DNA of 64,000 nt from an uncultured Parabacteroides sp. (GTDB lineage Bacteria > Bacteroidota > Bacteroidia > Bacteroidales > Tannerellaceae), in NCBI RefSeq assembly GCF_902493135.1, contig NZ_CABUOD010000004.1, positions 94,064 through 158,063 on the forward strand, written 5' to 3'. The translations under genes and the position numbers were made by a program. The stretch's first letter is position 1. Each line of letters opens with the position of its first letter. This document shows positions 44,412 to 52,884 of this stretch, piece by piece. The notes beneath the pieces are model-generated. The model was not told the origin of the DNA. It did not search any database and worked only from the letters and a program-made list of their open reading frames with translations.

Positions 44412-44840
44412 ATGACACCGATGAGAAGAAGTCAAAATTGGCTACCGTATGTATTCAATGATTTATTTGACAACGACTGGATGATTAAAGCAAACTCTAC
44501 AGCTCCGGCCATCAATGTGATCGAATCGGAGAAGGACTATCGGGTAGAAGTTGCTGCTCCGGGCATGACAAAAGACGATTTCAACATCCGTATCGATGAG
44601 AACGACAACTTGGTCGTATCGATGGAAAAGAAAGAAGAAAAGAACGAGGAAAAGAAAGACGGACGCTATCTGAGACGCGAATTCTCTTATAGTAAATTCC
44701 AGCAGACAATGGTTCTTCCCGAAAATGCCGAGAAAGAAAAGATCGAAGCAAAAGTCGAGAACGGCGTGCTGAACATCATCATCCCGAAAATGAGCGAGGA
44801 AGCAGCCAAGAAAGCAGAAAAGATTATTGAAATAAAATAA
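44412..44840 (+). CDS. Hsp20/alpha-crystallin small heat-shock protein
   Basis: The 142-residue chaperone has an alpha-crystallin domain (residues ~35-135): YRVEVAAPGMTKDDFNIRID, a charged loop (KKEEKNEEKKDG) and the final beta strand block NGVLNIIIPKM. It holds unfolding proteins in an ATP-independent way. The ATG at 44412 is set by a GGAGG ribosome-binding site at 44399-44403. An inverted repeat lies just upstream, so stress regulation is possible. Confidence 0.95.
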   Translation: MTPMRRSQNWLPYVFNDLFDNDWMIKANSTAPAINVIESEKDYRVEVAAPGMTKDDFNIRIDENDNLVVSMEKKEEKNEEKKDGRYLRREFSYSKFQQTMVLPENAEKEKIEAKVENGVLNIIIPKMSEEAAKKAEKIIEIK

Positions 44841-44871
44841 TCCGTACGTCCTTTATAAACTAAAGGTTATG

Positions 44872-44927
44872 ATGGTTTGTTTTATCGGAAAAATAATATC
44901 CGAATAAAGCAAACCATTATTTTTTTA
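44872..44927 (+). terminator. Terminator after Hsp20 gene
   Basis: A long near-perfect stem (ATGGTTTG...CGGA, 44872-44889, with TCCG...CAAACCAT, 44899-44917) is followed by TATTTTTTTA. It lies just ahead of the ferritin promoter. Confidence 0.85.
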
Positions 44928-44931
44928 TCTA

Positions 44932-44939
44932 TATCTTTG
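44932..44939 (+). promoter_or_regulatory. Candidate -7 box (TATCTTTG) for ferritin
   Basis: A perfect TAnnTTTG sits 61 bp before the ferritin ATG, right after the Hsp20 terminator. Confidence 0.6.
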
Positions 44940-45000
44940 CCTTTGCAAAATTGTATTGTATCGTATTATAAATCTAATAGAAAGAAAGGAAAACAGAATT

Positions 45001-45483
45001 ATGATTTTAAGCAAGAAATTATCGGAAGCTTTTAACGCGCAGATTAATGCGGAAATGTGGTCTTCAAACTTGTATTTGTCCATGTCCGTGCATTTCCAGA
45101 AATTGGGATTAAACGGTTTCGCCCACTGGATGAAAAAACAGGCTGAAGAAGAAATGGAACATGCCCACAAAATGATCGACTTCGCTATCGACCGCGGCGG
45201 TGACATCACAATCGGCCAGATCAATGTCGTTCCTACTGCATGGGGTAACGTCATAGAATTATTCGAACACGTTTACAAACACGAATGCTACGTTTCCGAA
45301 CTGATCGACAAAATGGTCGATATCGCAGAAGAAGAAAAAGACCATGCTTCAAGAGACTTCCTCTTCTGGTTCGTCCGCGAACAGGTGGAAGAAGAATCTA
45401 CAGCCAAAGAAATCGTCGAACAGTTGAAGAACTACGGCGAATGTCACGTCGGTATCCTGGACCACAGATTGGGCAAAAGATAA
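45001..45483 (+). CDS. ftnA: Bacterial ferritin (Ftn type)
   Basis: The 160-residue four-helix iron store has ferroxidase-site Glu residues in AQINAEMWSSNLYL, the EEEMEHAHKM motif (ExxH) and the acidic EEEKDH helix. It stores iron as ferric mineral and limits oxidative damage, useful to an anaerobe exposed to air. The start at 45001 (MILSKKLSEAFNAQ) is the family start, with AGAAAGGAAA as a likely ribosome-binding site. Confidence 0.97.
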   Translation: MILSKKLSEAFNAQINAEMWSSNLYLSMSVHFQKLGLNGFAHWMKKQAEEEMEHAHKMIDFAIDRGGDITIGQINVVPTAWGNVIELFEHVYKHECYVSELIDKMVDIAEEEKDHASRDFLFWFVREQVEEESTAKEIVEQLKNYGECHVGILDHRLGKR

Positions 45484-45504
45484 AAACAACGGACAATTGA
45501 TAGT

Positions 45505-45552
45505 GGACAATTGACAATTAGCTGACGCATTCTTATTAATTGTCAATTGTCC
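45505..45552. terminator. Perfect 16-bp inverted repeat between convergent genes
   Basis: GGACAATTGACAATTA (45505-45520) and TAATTGTCAATTGTCC (45537-45552) are perfect complements around a 16-nt loop. The right arm includes the last codons of the SGNH gene. Best read as a bidirectional terminator; similar ATTGACAATT stretches are common in Bacteroidetes intergenic DNA. Confidence 0.75.
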
Positions 45553-46319
45553 ATTGCACCAAGTATCGCTTTCCCCCACAACTCACCCAAGGCAGCCGCC
45601 CCTTTCCGGTTAGGGTGCAGATAGAAAGTTCCGGCATTTCCTTTTTCGGGGAAGAGTTCACCTTTATGATGCGTCTTGAAATAATCGAAACCATCCGTAT
45701 CCCCCATAAAGACCTGTCCGGGAAAACGTTTGGAATAATCGAGAACCAATGCTTGTAATTCAGGATAATAACTTTGCAGACGATCCAACCCCTCCTCCAG
45801 ATATTTGGCTCCGTTGTATGTATTCGGGCTGTACCATACCGGCCGGTGCAATACGATCTTGCATCTCGGATAGAGTGCCAGCAACTTATCGATAATCGTT
45901 TTCATATTCTCATAATATTTGGCAGGCGAGACCGGAGCCCCGTTCGGCCCCGTAATGGCACTGTCGTTCGTTCCCAGCATAATGGAAAAGACCAAAGTCG
46001 CCCAATCCTCATCCCTGAACTGGTCGGCGACTTGGACTACCTTCGGAAAAAGAGAGGCTGTCCGAGGCAGGAAATCGGTCGTCGTACTTCCGCTTACCCC
46101 CTGGTTGGAATAACGGACAGTTCCGACAGCCGGTTGCCTGCGCAAATACAATGCAGCTTTCACTGGAGGCGCGTCGTGTCTCGGATTTTCCAACAAAGCC
46201 CCTTGCGTTATACTGTTTCCGATAAATACGATATTCAGATTTTTCTTTTCCTCTCCCATCATATAACAACTGATTGTCATACATAGCAACAAGCCTATAA
46301 TTTTCCGGATATCCTTCAT
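45543..46319 (-). CDS. SGNH/GDSL-family esterase, secreted
   Basis: The 258-residue hydrolase has an N-terminal signal (IGLLLCMTISCYMMG) and SGNH blocks: block I FIGNSITQG (nucleophile Ser), block III MLGTNDS, and block V FYLHPNRKG with the catalytic His. Such enzymes remove acetyl groups from glycans or act on lipids; the exact substrate is not visible. Its stop lies in the terminator repeat shared with ferritin. Confidence 0.88.
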   Translation of the reverse strand: MKDIRKIIGLLLCMTISCYMMGEEKKNLNIVFIGNSITQGALLENPRHDAPPVKAALYLRRQPAVGTVRYSNQGVSGSTTTDFLPRTASLFPKVVQVADQFRDEDWATLVFSIMLGTNDSAITGPNGAPVSPAKYYENMKTIIDKLLALYPRCKIVLHRPVWYSPNTYNGAKYLEEGLDRLQSYYPELQALVLDYSKRFPGQVFMGDTDGFDYFKTHHKGELFPEKGNAGTFYLHPNRKGAAALGELWGKAILGAMDN

Positions 46320-46332
46320 GTTTCAATCTTTT

Positions 46333-47208
46333 CTACTTTTCCGCGAATGTAGGAAAAAATTCATTCACTTCGGGATGTTTGGACAACCAAATCTTAGCTG
46401 CCTCTTCCTCGTGCATCGGATAAGCCTCCACACAATCCATCAATTCGCTCAATTGGCCATTATCGAGAGAAAAGTTCCGGAAAAAAGCGGCCGCATACGG
46501 ATCTTTATCAGAAAAACCTTTGGTAGCCATAATCTGAATGTGCTCGGCATCACCATATTGCTTCTGCGGATCATCCAGAAACTTTAGATCGTAGCGGGAG
46601 AACATCCAGTGAGGAGTCCAGCCGGTCACTACGATCCATTCCTTGTTCTCGATCGACTTCTGGAGGAAGGCGACCATTGTCGCACCGCTCGAAGGTTTTA
46701 AAGCCAAGTCGACCGGATATTCCCGGACGACACGTTCAGTCTCGTTCATCAGGCCGGCCCCCACATCGATGCCGATGATCTCGTTGCGGAACTGATCTTT
46801 ATGCTCATTCAATTCTTCTATGGAACCGATCGTGACATACGAAGGGACCACCAGCCCCATCCTGGCATTTTCATAGGCTATTCCTAACGATTCCAGGTTA
46901 TCGCCATATTTCTTTATATAATCGGCATGAGTAGCCGGAAGCCATGCATCCATAAAAACATCGACCTTGCCGGCCGCCATCGAGACAAAGACCGGCGCGA
47001 TATCCGCATTCCGCAGCATCACGTCATATCCTTTGCTCTCAAGCATGACTTTCGCCAGATAACTCATGGCAATCCCCTCCGACCAGTTCACATAACCGAT
47101 CGAGACCTGTTTCCTGTCTTTCGAAGAATCGCTGCAATCCGCGAACATCATCATGAAGGCAACAACAAGGGATAAATTTATAATGATAATCAATCTTCTC
47201 ATAAACAT
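46333..47208 (-). CDS. opuAC: Glycine betaine/choline ABC importer, substrate-binding lipoprotein
   Basis: The 291-residue protein is an OpuAC-family binding protein with lipobox FADC. Ligand-binding segments include VNWSEGIAMSYLAKVML, MDAWLPATHADY and TGWTPHWMFSRYDLKFLDDP, whose aromatic residues cage the quaternary amine. It delivers betaine or a related osmoprotectant to the permease. ATGs at 47208 and 47202 are both possible. It lies 13 bp after the permease gene. Confidence 0.92.
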   Translation of the reverse strand: MFMRRLIIIINLSLVVAFMMMFADCSDSSKDRKQVSIGYVNWSEGIAMSYLAKVMLESKGYDVMLRNADIAPVFVSMAAGKVDVFMDAWLPATHADYIKKYGDNLESLGIAYENARMGLVVPSYVTIGSIEELNEHKDQFRNEIIGIDVGAGLMNETERVVREYPVDLALKPSSGATMVAFLQKSIENKEWIVVTGWTPHWMFSRYDLKFLDDPQKQYGDAEHIQIMATKGFSDKDPYAAAFFRNFSLDNGQLSELMDCVEAYPMHEEEAAKIWLSKHPEVNEFFPTFAEK

Positions 47209-47221
47209 TTATTTATCTGTT

Positions 47222-48037
47222 TTACTTTCTGCGGACAAAGCCCTGCGTAATGCGGTCCAGGACGATCGCCAGAATCACGACGGCTATGCCGCCTTCAAAG
47301 CCAAGTCCGATTTTCATTTGTGTGATCCCTTTCAACACGATCTCACCTAACCCGCCGGCCGAAATCATGGCCGCAATCACAACCATAGACAGAGCCATCA
47401 TGATTGTCTGGTTCACCCCTGCCATAATGGTCGGCAAAGCCAACGGAAGTTGTACTTTAAAAAGAAGCTGCCCCGAAGTGGCCCCGAACGAACGCGTCGC
47501 CTCCACAATATCTTCCGGGACCTGCCGGATTCCCAAATCGGTAAGACGAACCACCGGAGGCATGGCAAATATCACTGTGGCAAAAGCGCCCGGAACAGGT
47601 CCCAGCCCGAAAAACAGGACAGCCGGAATCAAATAGACAAAAGCGGGCATCGTCTGCATCAGGTCCAGAACCGGCCGGATCACTTTGGCCGCCCTATCGT
47701 TCCGTCCGGTCCAGATACCCAGCGGGACACCGAACAGCAGGGCGATGATCGTCGACGACAAGACGAGTGCCACGGTCTGCATGGTCTGTACCCAGAATCC
47801 CATTCCCCAGATCAACAGTAAACCGAACAAAGTCAGGACAGCGGTTCCCTTCCCCGCCTTCCACCAAGCCAAAGCGGCTATCCCCGCAATCATCAGATAG
47901 AACGGGATCCACATAAGTATCCCCTGGAAGCCGTCGATAAAGCCTCCTACGATATGGTTGATCACATCAAAGAAGCCGGCAAAATTCTCTGTCAGCCAAT
48001 TAATGGCCATTTCTATATATTTCCCGATATTTATCAT
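47222..48037 (-). CDS. opuAB: Glycine betaine/proline ABC importer permease
   Basis: The 271-residue inner-membrane permease has about six helices and the EAA-type loop near VEATRSFGATSGQLLFKVQLPLALP. The N-terminal stretch (NWLTENFAGFFDVIN) matches ProW/OpuAB. It overlaps the ATPase gene by four bases (48034-48037, ATGA), a sign of coupled translation. Confidence 0.95.
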   Translation of the reverse strand: MINIGKYIEMAINWLTENFAGFFDVINHIVGGFIDGFQGILMWIPFYLMIAGIAALAWWKAGKGTAVLTLFGLLLIWGMGFWVQTMQTVALVLSSTIIALLFGVPLGIWTGRNDRAAKVIRPVLDLMQTMPAFVYLIPAVLFFGLGPVPGAFATVIFAMPPVVRLTDLGIRQVPEDIVEATRSFGATSGQLLFKVQLPLALPTIMAGVNQTIMMALSMVVIAAMISAGGLGEIVLKGITQMKIGLGFEGGIAVVILAIVLDRITQGFVRRK

Positions 48038-49260
48038 AAGTCTATTGCATTTTGAACGATTTCTTCTATTTCTTTCTGATCCTTTCCGGTCATCTCGATA
48101 ATGATGGCCGAGGTCGATACGACACCTTTCAAACGGTTGTTCTCATCGACCACCGGCAAAGCCTGTTGAACTTTCGGCAAGAGGGGCAACATATCTTCGA
48201 CTGTCGTATTCTCCAATACGGAAGGGACCTCTTTCATGACAATCGAACTGATGTCCCGTCCCCCTTCCCTACGCAATCGCAGCACATCTTTCAGCCATAT
48301 TTCGCCGAGGAACTGCTCGTCCGGACCGATCACGGGCAAAACATACAAATTTCTTTCCCACATCTTGCGGATAATAGCCTCCGGCCCATCCTTGCGGATA
48401 CGGACAACGATCGGCTGAGTCAGCATGATCGAAGAAGCCGTCACGACACGCCCGCGATCCACGCTCTCGGTAAAACGGGTGACATAGTCGTTCGCCGGAT
48501 CCGTCAATATCTCTTCGGGTGTCCCGACTTGTACGATTTCGCCATCTTTCATAATGGCAATACGGTCGCCTAACTTGATCGCCTCGTCCAGATCATGTGT
48601 GATAAAGACAATGGTACGTTTCATCTTCTCCTGCAAGTCCAGCAACTCGTCCTGCATCTGTTCGCGGATAAGCGGGTCGAGAGCCGAAAAAGCCTCGTCC
48701 ATCAACAGGACTTCCGGGTTGTTTGCCAGCGCACGTGCCAACCCTACGCGTTGCTGCATCCCTCCGGAGAGTTCGTCCACACGCTGGTTCTCATATCCTT
48801 TCAATCCGACAACGGCTATGCTTTCATGCGCTTTCTTTTCGCGCTCTTCTTTAGGCACTCCCTGCAATTCGAGCCCGAAAGCGATATTGCTCAATACTGT
48901 CCGGTGAGGCAGCAGGCCAAAATGCTGGAATACCATCGCCATCTCTTTACGGCGTATTTGCAACAGCTCCTTATCCGACAGAGAGGTGATATTCCTGCCA
49001 CCCAGCCATATCTCCCCCATAGAGGGTTCGTTCAGGCGGTTAATGCAACGCACCAATGTCGACTTGCCACTGCCGGAGAGCCCCATTATCACGAACATCT
49101 CTCCTTCCTTTATTTCCAGATTGGCATTACGGACAGCTACGGTACAACCTGTTTCCTTTAATATTTCCTGTTTGCTCTTACCTTGTTTGATCATCTTTTT
49201 CGCCTTAGCCTTCTCAGGTCCGAAAAGAATCGACAAGTCTTTTATTTCTATTTTCGTCAT
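48034..49260 (-). CDS. opuAA: Glycine betaine/proline ABC importer ATPase with CBS domains
   Basis: The 408-residue ATPase has Walker A GLSGSGKST, signature LSGGMQQR, Walker B VLLMDEAFSALDP and the H-loop FITHDLDEA. Two C-terminal CBS domains (~270-400, VLPVIGPDEQFLGEI and ALPVVDENNRLKGVV) probably sense ionic strength, as in OpuA. It is the first gene of the three-gene operon opuAA-AB-AC. Confidence 0.96.
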   Translation of the reverse strand: MTKIEIKDLSILFGPEKAKAKKMIKQGKSKQEILKETGCTVAVRNANLEIKEGEMFVIMGLSGSGKSTLVRCINRLNEPSMGEIWLGGRNITSLSDKELLQIRRKEMAMVFQHFGLLPHRTVLSNIAFGLELQGVPKEEREKKAHESIAVVGLKGYENQRVDELSGGMQQRVGLARALANNPEVLLMDEAFSALDPLIREQMQDELLDLQEKMKRTIVFITHDLDEAIKLGDRIAIMKDGEIVQVGTPEEILTDPANDYVTRFTESVDRGRVVTASSIMLTQPIVVRIRKDGPEAIIRKMWERNLYVLPVIGPDEQFLGEIWLKDVLRLRREGGRDISSIVMKEVPSVLENTTVEDMLPLLPKVQQALPVVDENNRLKGVVSTSAIIIEMTGKDQKEIEEIVQNAIDL

Positions 49261-49433
49261 ACTTAAAAATTATATTCGGTTATGTTTAGAAGTAATTCCC
49301 GGAACCGGGTTTGTGGCGTCTATTAAATAAACAGGAAAAGATGGATTTGGTTCAGGCAGGGCAGTCCTATCCTACCCTTACCGACCTTTTGTAGACATTA
49401 ACAGAAAAGAAAGTCAAGGTTTGTCAATCTATC

Positions 49434-51278
49434 CTACGGATGAAGAGGCAAGGTAAAATTGAAGGTAGATCCTTTTCCGACTTTAGAAGTGGCAGAAATC
49501 GTCCCTCCCATCTTTGTCACCAGGCCTTTACAGATGGCCAATCCCAAGCCGATGCCTTGTTTATTCCCTTTTAACTGGACAAAACGGCCGAAGATATTCC
49601 CTAATTCGGATTCAGGTATTCCGCTACCCGTATCCGTCACATAAAAATGGACAAAATCTTCCCGGATTCCACAACCAAAACGGATACTCCCCGTTTCGGT
49701 ATATTTAGCCGCATTGGTCAACAAATTAATAAGCACCTGCATCATCCGGTTCTTATCCATATTCAGGGTTATTTCGGGACAAGGGTCCAAAATCAACGTG
49801 ACAGATTCCGGCACACGGAACTGCATGGTCTTATATATGTCGTGCATGACCGACGGCAGATGGTTATCCGCATAATTGAACGTAAGCATATCCGACTCGA
49901 TCTTGGATATATCCAGGACATCATTGACCAGATTCAGCAATAACTCATTATTAGCCTTGATCAGGTTCGTGTACGATTCCCGAAGTTCGGGATCTTCCTC
50001 CTGGCTCAAAAGATCAGAGAAACCGACAATCGCGTTCAACGGCGTCCGTATTTCATGCGTCACATTGGCAAGAAAAGTGGATTTGAGGAGATCGGCATTC
50101 TCGGCTTTCTCCTTTGCCTTGATCAGCGACTCTTCATATTCGACATGTTTCTGGTTATCGATCACGCATCCGACAATCAGGTTCGTCTTGCCTTCCTTGT
50201 CCTTTTCAAACGCTTTGCCGATGACTTCGTAACTCCGATAGTTCCCATCATCGCTTTTCAAGCGGAAGTTGACCGAATATTCTTCCAAATCCTTATCCCG
50301 GATTTCGTTGAACAGGAGGAAGAAATCCTGCCGGTCTTCCGGATGGCGCAAGACAGACAAAGAGCGGCAGATATACCGATTGCGTTCCAATAAATGATTA
50401 TTCACGCCATAGAACTGGAAACAATGATTACAATGCTCCTTATCACACGCACGGAACAACTCGAAATTGAAAGAATAGGTGGCAATATGGCTATTATGCA
50501 AGGCAAGCTCCATCATGCTGCGGCTTTCGGACAATTGATGCGTCAAACTCCGGTTCTCCTTCTCTTTCTCGACGATATCGGAAACATTCCGGATGTAGGC
50601 CACCACATATTTATGACGGATCGGAACCAGCCTCAATTTAAAATGAACAATCGGGGCATTGTGCCCGGGAATGGAAAACTCTATATTCAAAACTTCCGAA
50701 GTATCCAAGCTTTTCTGTACCATCGAAGCCACTCTCCTTTTAACCGGGTCGGGATAAATAAATCCGGGAAGGTCATCGATCCTCCGGTTCAAGGCAGCCG
50801 GGGTAATGCACGTCTCGGAAGCATAGGTGATGATGCGCTCGACAACCAGCCTATCGTTTATCAGGATAATCGTATCGGGCACAGACTGGACGACCTTATC
50901 CGAAATATATTTCAATTCCCGCATCTTTTTGTCATACCGGATCATATCCGGATCCGCAAAATGGCTATCGGTCAGCAACAACGTATAACCGATAATGTTT
51001 CCTTCCGTATCAAATCCCGGTATGATCGTATATCCTATCGGATGGTTATCGGCCAAGACACTTCCGTTCTTCAAATGATTCTTTTGCAAATCAGTCAAAT
51101 AATCCGTATCGAACAAATTATTCAGAATAAAATCATGCTGATCTTCTACACCGAACTTCTCACACAGAGTCCTGTTCATCTCCAGTAAAGCGCCGGACTC
51201 GTCATACAAAGCGCCTCCTGCCGGATAATAAGTAAAGAAGTCCGATAAAAGTATTTGTTTTACAGAAATTTCGTCCAT
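49434..51278 (-). CDS. PAS-domain sensor histidine kinase (soluble)
   Basis: The 614-residue kinase lacks transmembrane helices. It has about three PAS-like domains (residues ~5-120, ~130-250, ~270-385), then HisKA with VTHEIRTPLN (His408) and an ATPase domain with NLLTNAAKYTETG, DTGSGIPES and GIGLGLAI. No receiver domain follows. The third PAS contains a Cys cluster CDKEHCNHC. The start at 51278 (MDEISVKQIL) is preferred because the longer frame runs into the leader. No response regulator is adjacent, so the partner is unknown. Confidence 0.9.
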   Translation of the reverse strand: MDEISVKQILLSDFFTYYPAGGALYDESGALLEMNRTLCEKFGVEDQHDFILNNLFDTDYLTDLQKNHLKNGSVLADNHPIGYTIIPGFDTEGNIIGYTLLLTDSHFADPDMIRYDKKMRELKYISDKVVQSVPDTIILINDRLVVERIITYASETCITPAALNRRIDDLPGFIYPDPVKRRVASMVQKSLDTSEVLNIEFSIPGHNAPIVHFKLRLVPIRHKYVVAYIRNVSDIVEKEKENRSLTHQLSESRSMMELALHNSHIATYSFNFELFRACDKEHCNHCFQFYGVNNHLLERNRYICRSLSVLRHPEDRQDFFLLFNEIRDKDLEEYSVNFRLKSDDGNYRSYEVIGKAFEKDKEGKTNLIVGCVIDNQKHVEYEESLIKAKEKAENADLLKSTFLANVTHEIRTPLNAIVGFSDLLSQEEDPELRESYTNLIKANNELLLNLVNDVLDISKIESDMLTFNYADNHLPSVMHDIYKTMQFRVPESVTLILDPCPEITLNMDKNRMMQVLINLLTNAAKYTETGSIRFGCGIREDFVHFYVTDTGSGIPESELGNIFGRFVQLKGNKQGIGLGLAICKGLVTKMGGTISATSKVGKGSTFNFTLPLHP

Positions 51279-51460
51279 GATATCTCTTGATTTGAAAGAT
51301 TTTATGCAAAGTAAGTCAAAGTTCGGGAACAAAGGATACATATTGTGATAAAATAACTTTACAAGCCTTTTTCATCCAAAGCGCAATCCTTTTTTCTCAT
51401 TTCGTGAAACATGCTGCTACATATTTCCGTGATATCGGTCAGCAAATTTATAAAAAGTCT

Positions 51461-51468
51461 TATATTTG
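51461..51468 (+). promoter_or_regulatory. Candidate -7 box (TATATTTG) for the M64 peptidase gene
   Basis: A perfect TAnnTTTG sits 35 bp before the ATG at 51503. Confidence 0.55.
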
Positions 51469-51502
51469 CGAGTATGAAATACACATAATAACGCATACTA
51501 AT

Positions 51503-52786
51503 ATGAGAACTAAGATTTCACTTTTGCTCCTTGTCATGCTCTGCAACCTAATGGGATTTGCCCAGAATGACTTCGACAAGTACTTCGAGAAGAAAAGCCT
51601 TCGGGTGGATTTTGCCTTAAGCGGCAATTTAAAGTCACAATCGGCAGCCATCCAAGCGCTGCGTGAAGAACCGGTATGGGGAGGACCGGTAAAAAACCGG
51701 ATCGACAAGTTTAATTATGGAGGCTATTATATCAACGTATATGATAAAGCGACGAATGAACTGATTTATTCACGCGGATTCAACACGTTGTTCGAAGAAT
51801 GGCGATCGACGGAACAGGCCAAGACCGAAACGCAGTCCTGGACCAACAGCGCTTCCGTACCCTTCCCGAAAGCGCCTGTCTATATAGAAATCACGGCGCG
51901 TGACAAGGCGGACATGCAATTCCATCCGTTGTTGAAACAGGAGGTCGATCCCGCAAGCATCTTCATCGACCGGGGCAAGCTGAAAGACAACAAAGTGCAC
52001 CAGATACAGAAAAGCGGCGACTCATCGGAAAAGGTGGATCTTGTTTTCATTGCCGAAGGATATACGGCAGACGAACAGGAGAAATTCGTAGCCGACGCAA
52101 AACGCTTTACAGAAGCCCTGTTCGCGACTCCTCCCTATACGACGCGCCGGAACGACTTCAACGTCTGGGCCGTCTGCCTGGTGTCGGAAGAATCGGGCAC
52201 GGATGTTTCGGGCAAAGGTGTTTTCAAGAATACAGCCCTCAATTCCGGTTATTATACATTCGGCGTGGACCGTTATCTGACAACGCCGGATATGAAATCG
52301 ATACGCGACGCCGTCTGGAACGTACCGTGCGACGCGATATTCCTGCTGATAAACACGGATATGTACGGCGGCGGCGGGATGTATAACTTCTATGCCTGCG
52401 GGACAGCCGACAATCCACGGACACCCGTCGTCTTCACGCACGAGTTCGGGCATAGCTTCGCCGGTCTGGCAGACGAGTATTTCTCTTCCGAAGTCGCCTA
52501 CCAGGACTTCTATAACCTGAAGTACGAACCGTGGGAGCCAAATATCACGACTTTGATCGATTTCGATCGTAAATGGAAAGACCTGTTGCCCGCGGGCACA
52601 CCTATTCCTACCCCGCTCGATGCCGGGCATAAGGACAAAGCCGGCGTGTTCGAAGGAGGCGGCTACCTGTCCAAAGGCATTTATCGACCGATGGATCATT
52701 GTATGATGCGCGATTATGCTCCGTTCTGCCCGGCTTGCTCACGAGCCATTCTTCAAATGATCGATTTCTTAACGGATAAGGAATAA
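51503..52786 (+). CDS. M64-family metallopeptidase, secreted (IgA-peptidase-type fold)
   Basis: This 427-residue protein has a signal peptide (RTKISLLLLVMLCNLMGFAQ), an N-terminal M64 propeptide-like domain (~20-150), and a peptidase domain with the zinc motif HEFGHSFAGLADEY (His313, Glu314, His317). A DEY follows where the third ligand is expected. The family includes the Clostridium ramosum IgA protease, and many Bacteroidales copies exist whose substrates are unknown. The start at 51503 gives the signal peptide; the longer frame from 51404 includes the promoter. It converges on the heme-motif lipoprotein gene. Confidence 0.9.
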   Translation: MRTKISLLLLVMLCNLMGFAQNDFDKYFEKKSLRVDFALSGNLKSQSAAIQALREEPVWGGPVKNRIDKFNYGGYYINVYDKATNELIYSRGFNTLFEEWRSTEQAKTETQSWTNSASVPFPKAPVYIEITARDKADMQFHPLLKQEVDPASIFIDRGKLKDNKVHQIQKSGDSSEKVDLVFIAEGYTADEQEKFVADAKRFTEALFATPPYTTRRNDFNVWAVCLVSEESGTDVSGKGVFKNTALNSGYYTFGVDRYLTTPDMKSIRDAVWNVPCDAIFLLINTDMYGGGGMYNFYACGTADNPRTPVVFTHEFGHSFAGLADEYFSSEVAYQDFYNLKYEPWEPNITTLIDFDRKWKDLLPAGTPIPTPLDAGHKDKAGVFEGGGYLSKGIYRPMDHCMMRDYAPFCPACSRAILQMIDFLTDKE

Positions 52787-52831
52787 AACCATAGGTCTGC
52801 CCGGCAAACCGTAACCCATAGGGTTAGGAGA

Positions 52832-52872
52832 GATAAAGCTATGCTTTAGATAACGTAAAGCATAGCTTTATC
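52832..52872. terminator. Perfect 17-bp hairpin between convergent genes
   Basis: GATAAAGCTATGCTTTA (52832-52848) and TAAAGCATAGCTTTATC (52856-52872) pair perfectly around a 7-nt loop. It lies between the M64 peptidase stop and the downstream lipoprotein stop, so it can terminate both. Confidence 0.88.
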
Positions 52873-52884
52873 CATGAACTTTCA

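Noticed and set aside
49434..51278. Hybrid two-component protein
   Set aside because: The protein ends after the ATPase domain; no receiver domain with a conserved Asp-Lys pair follows.
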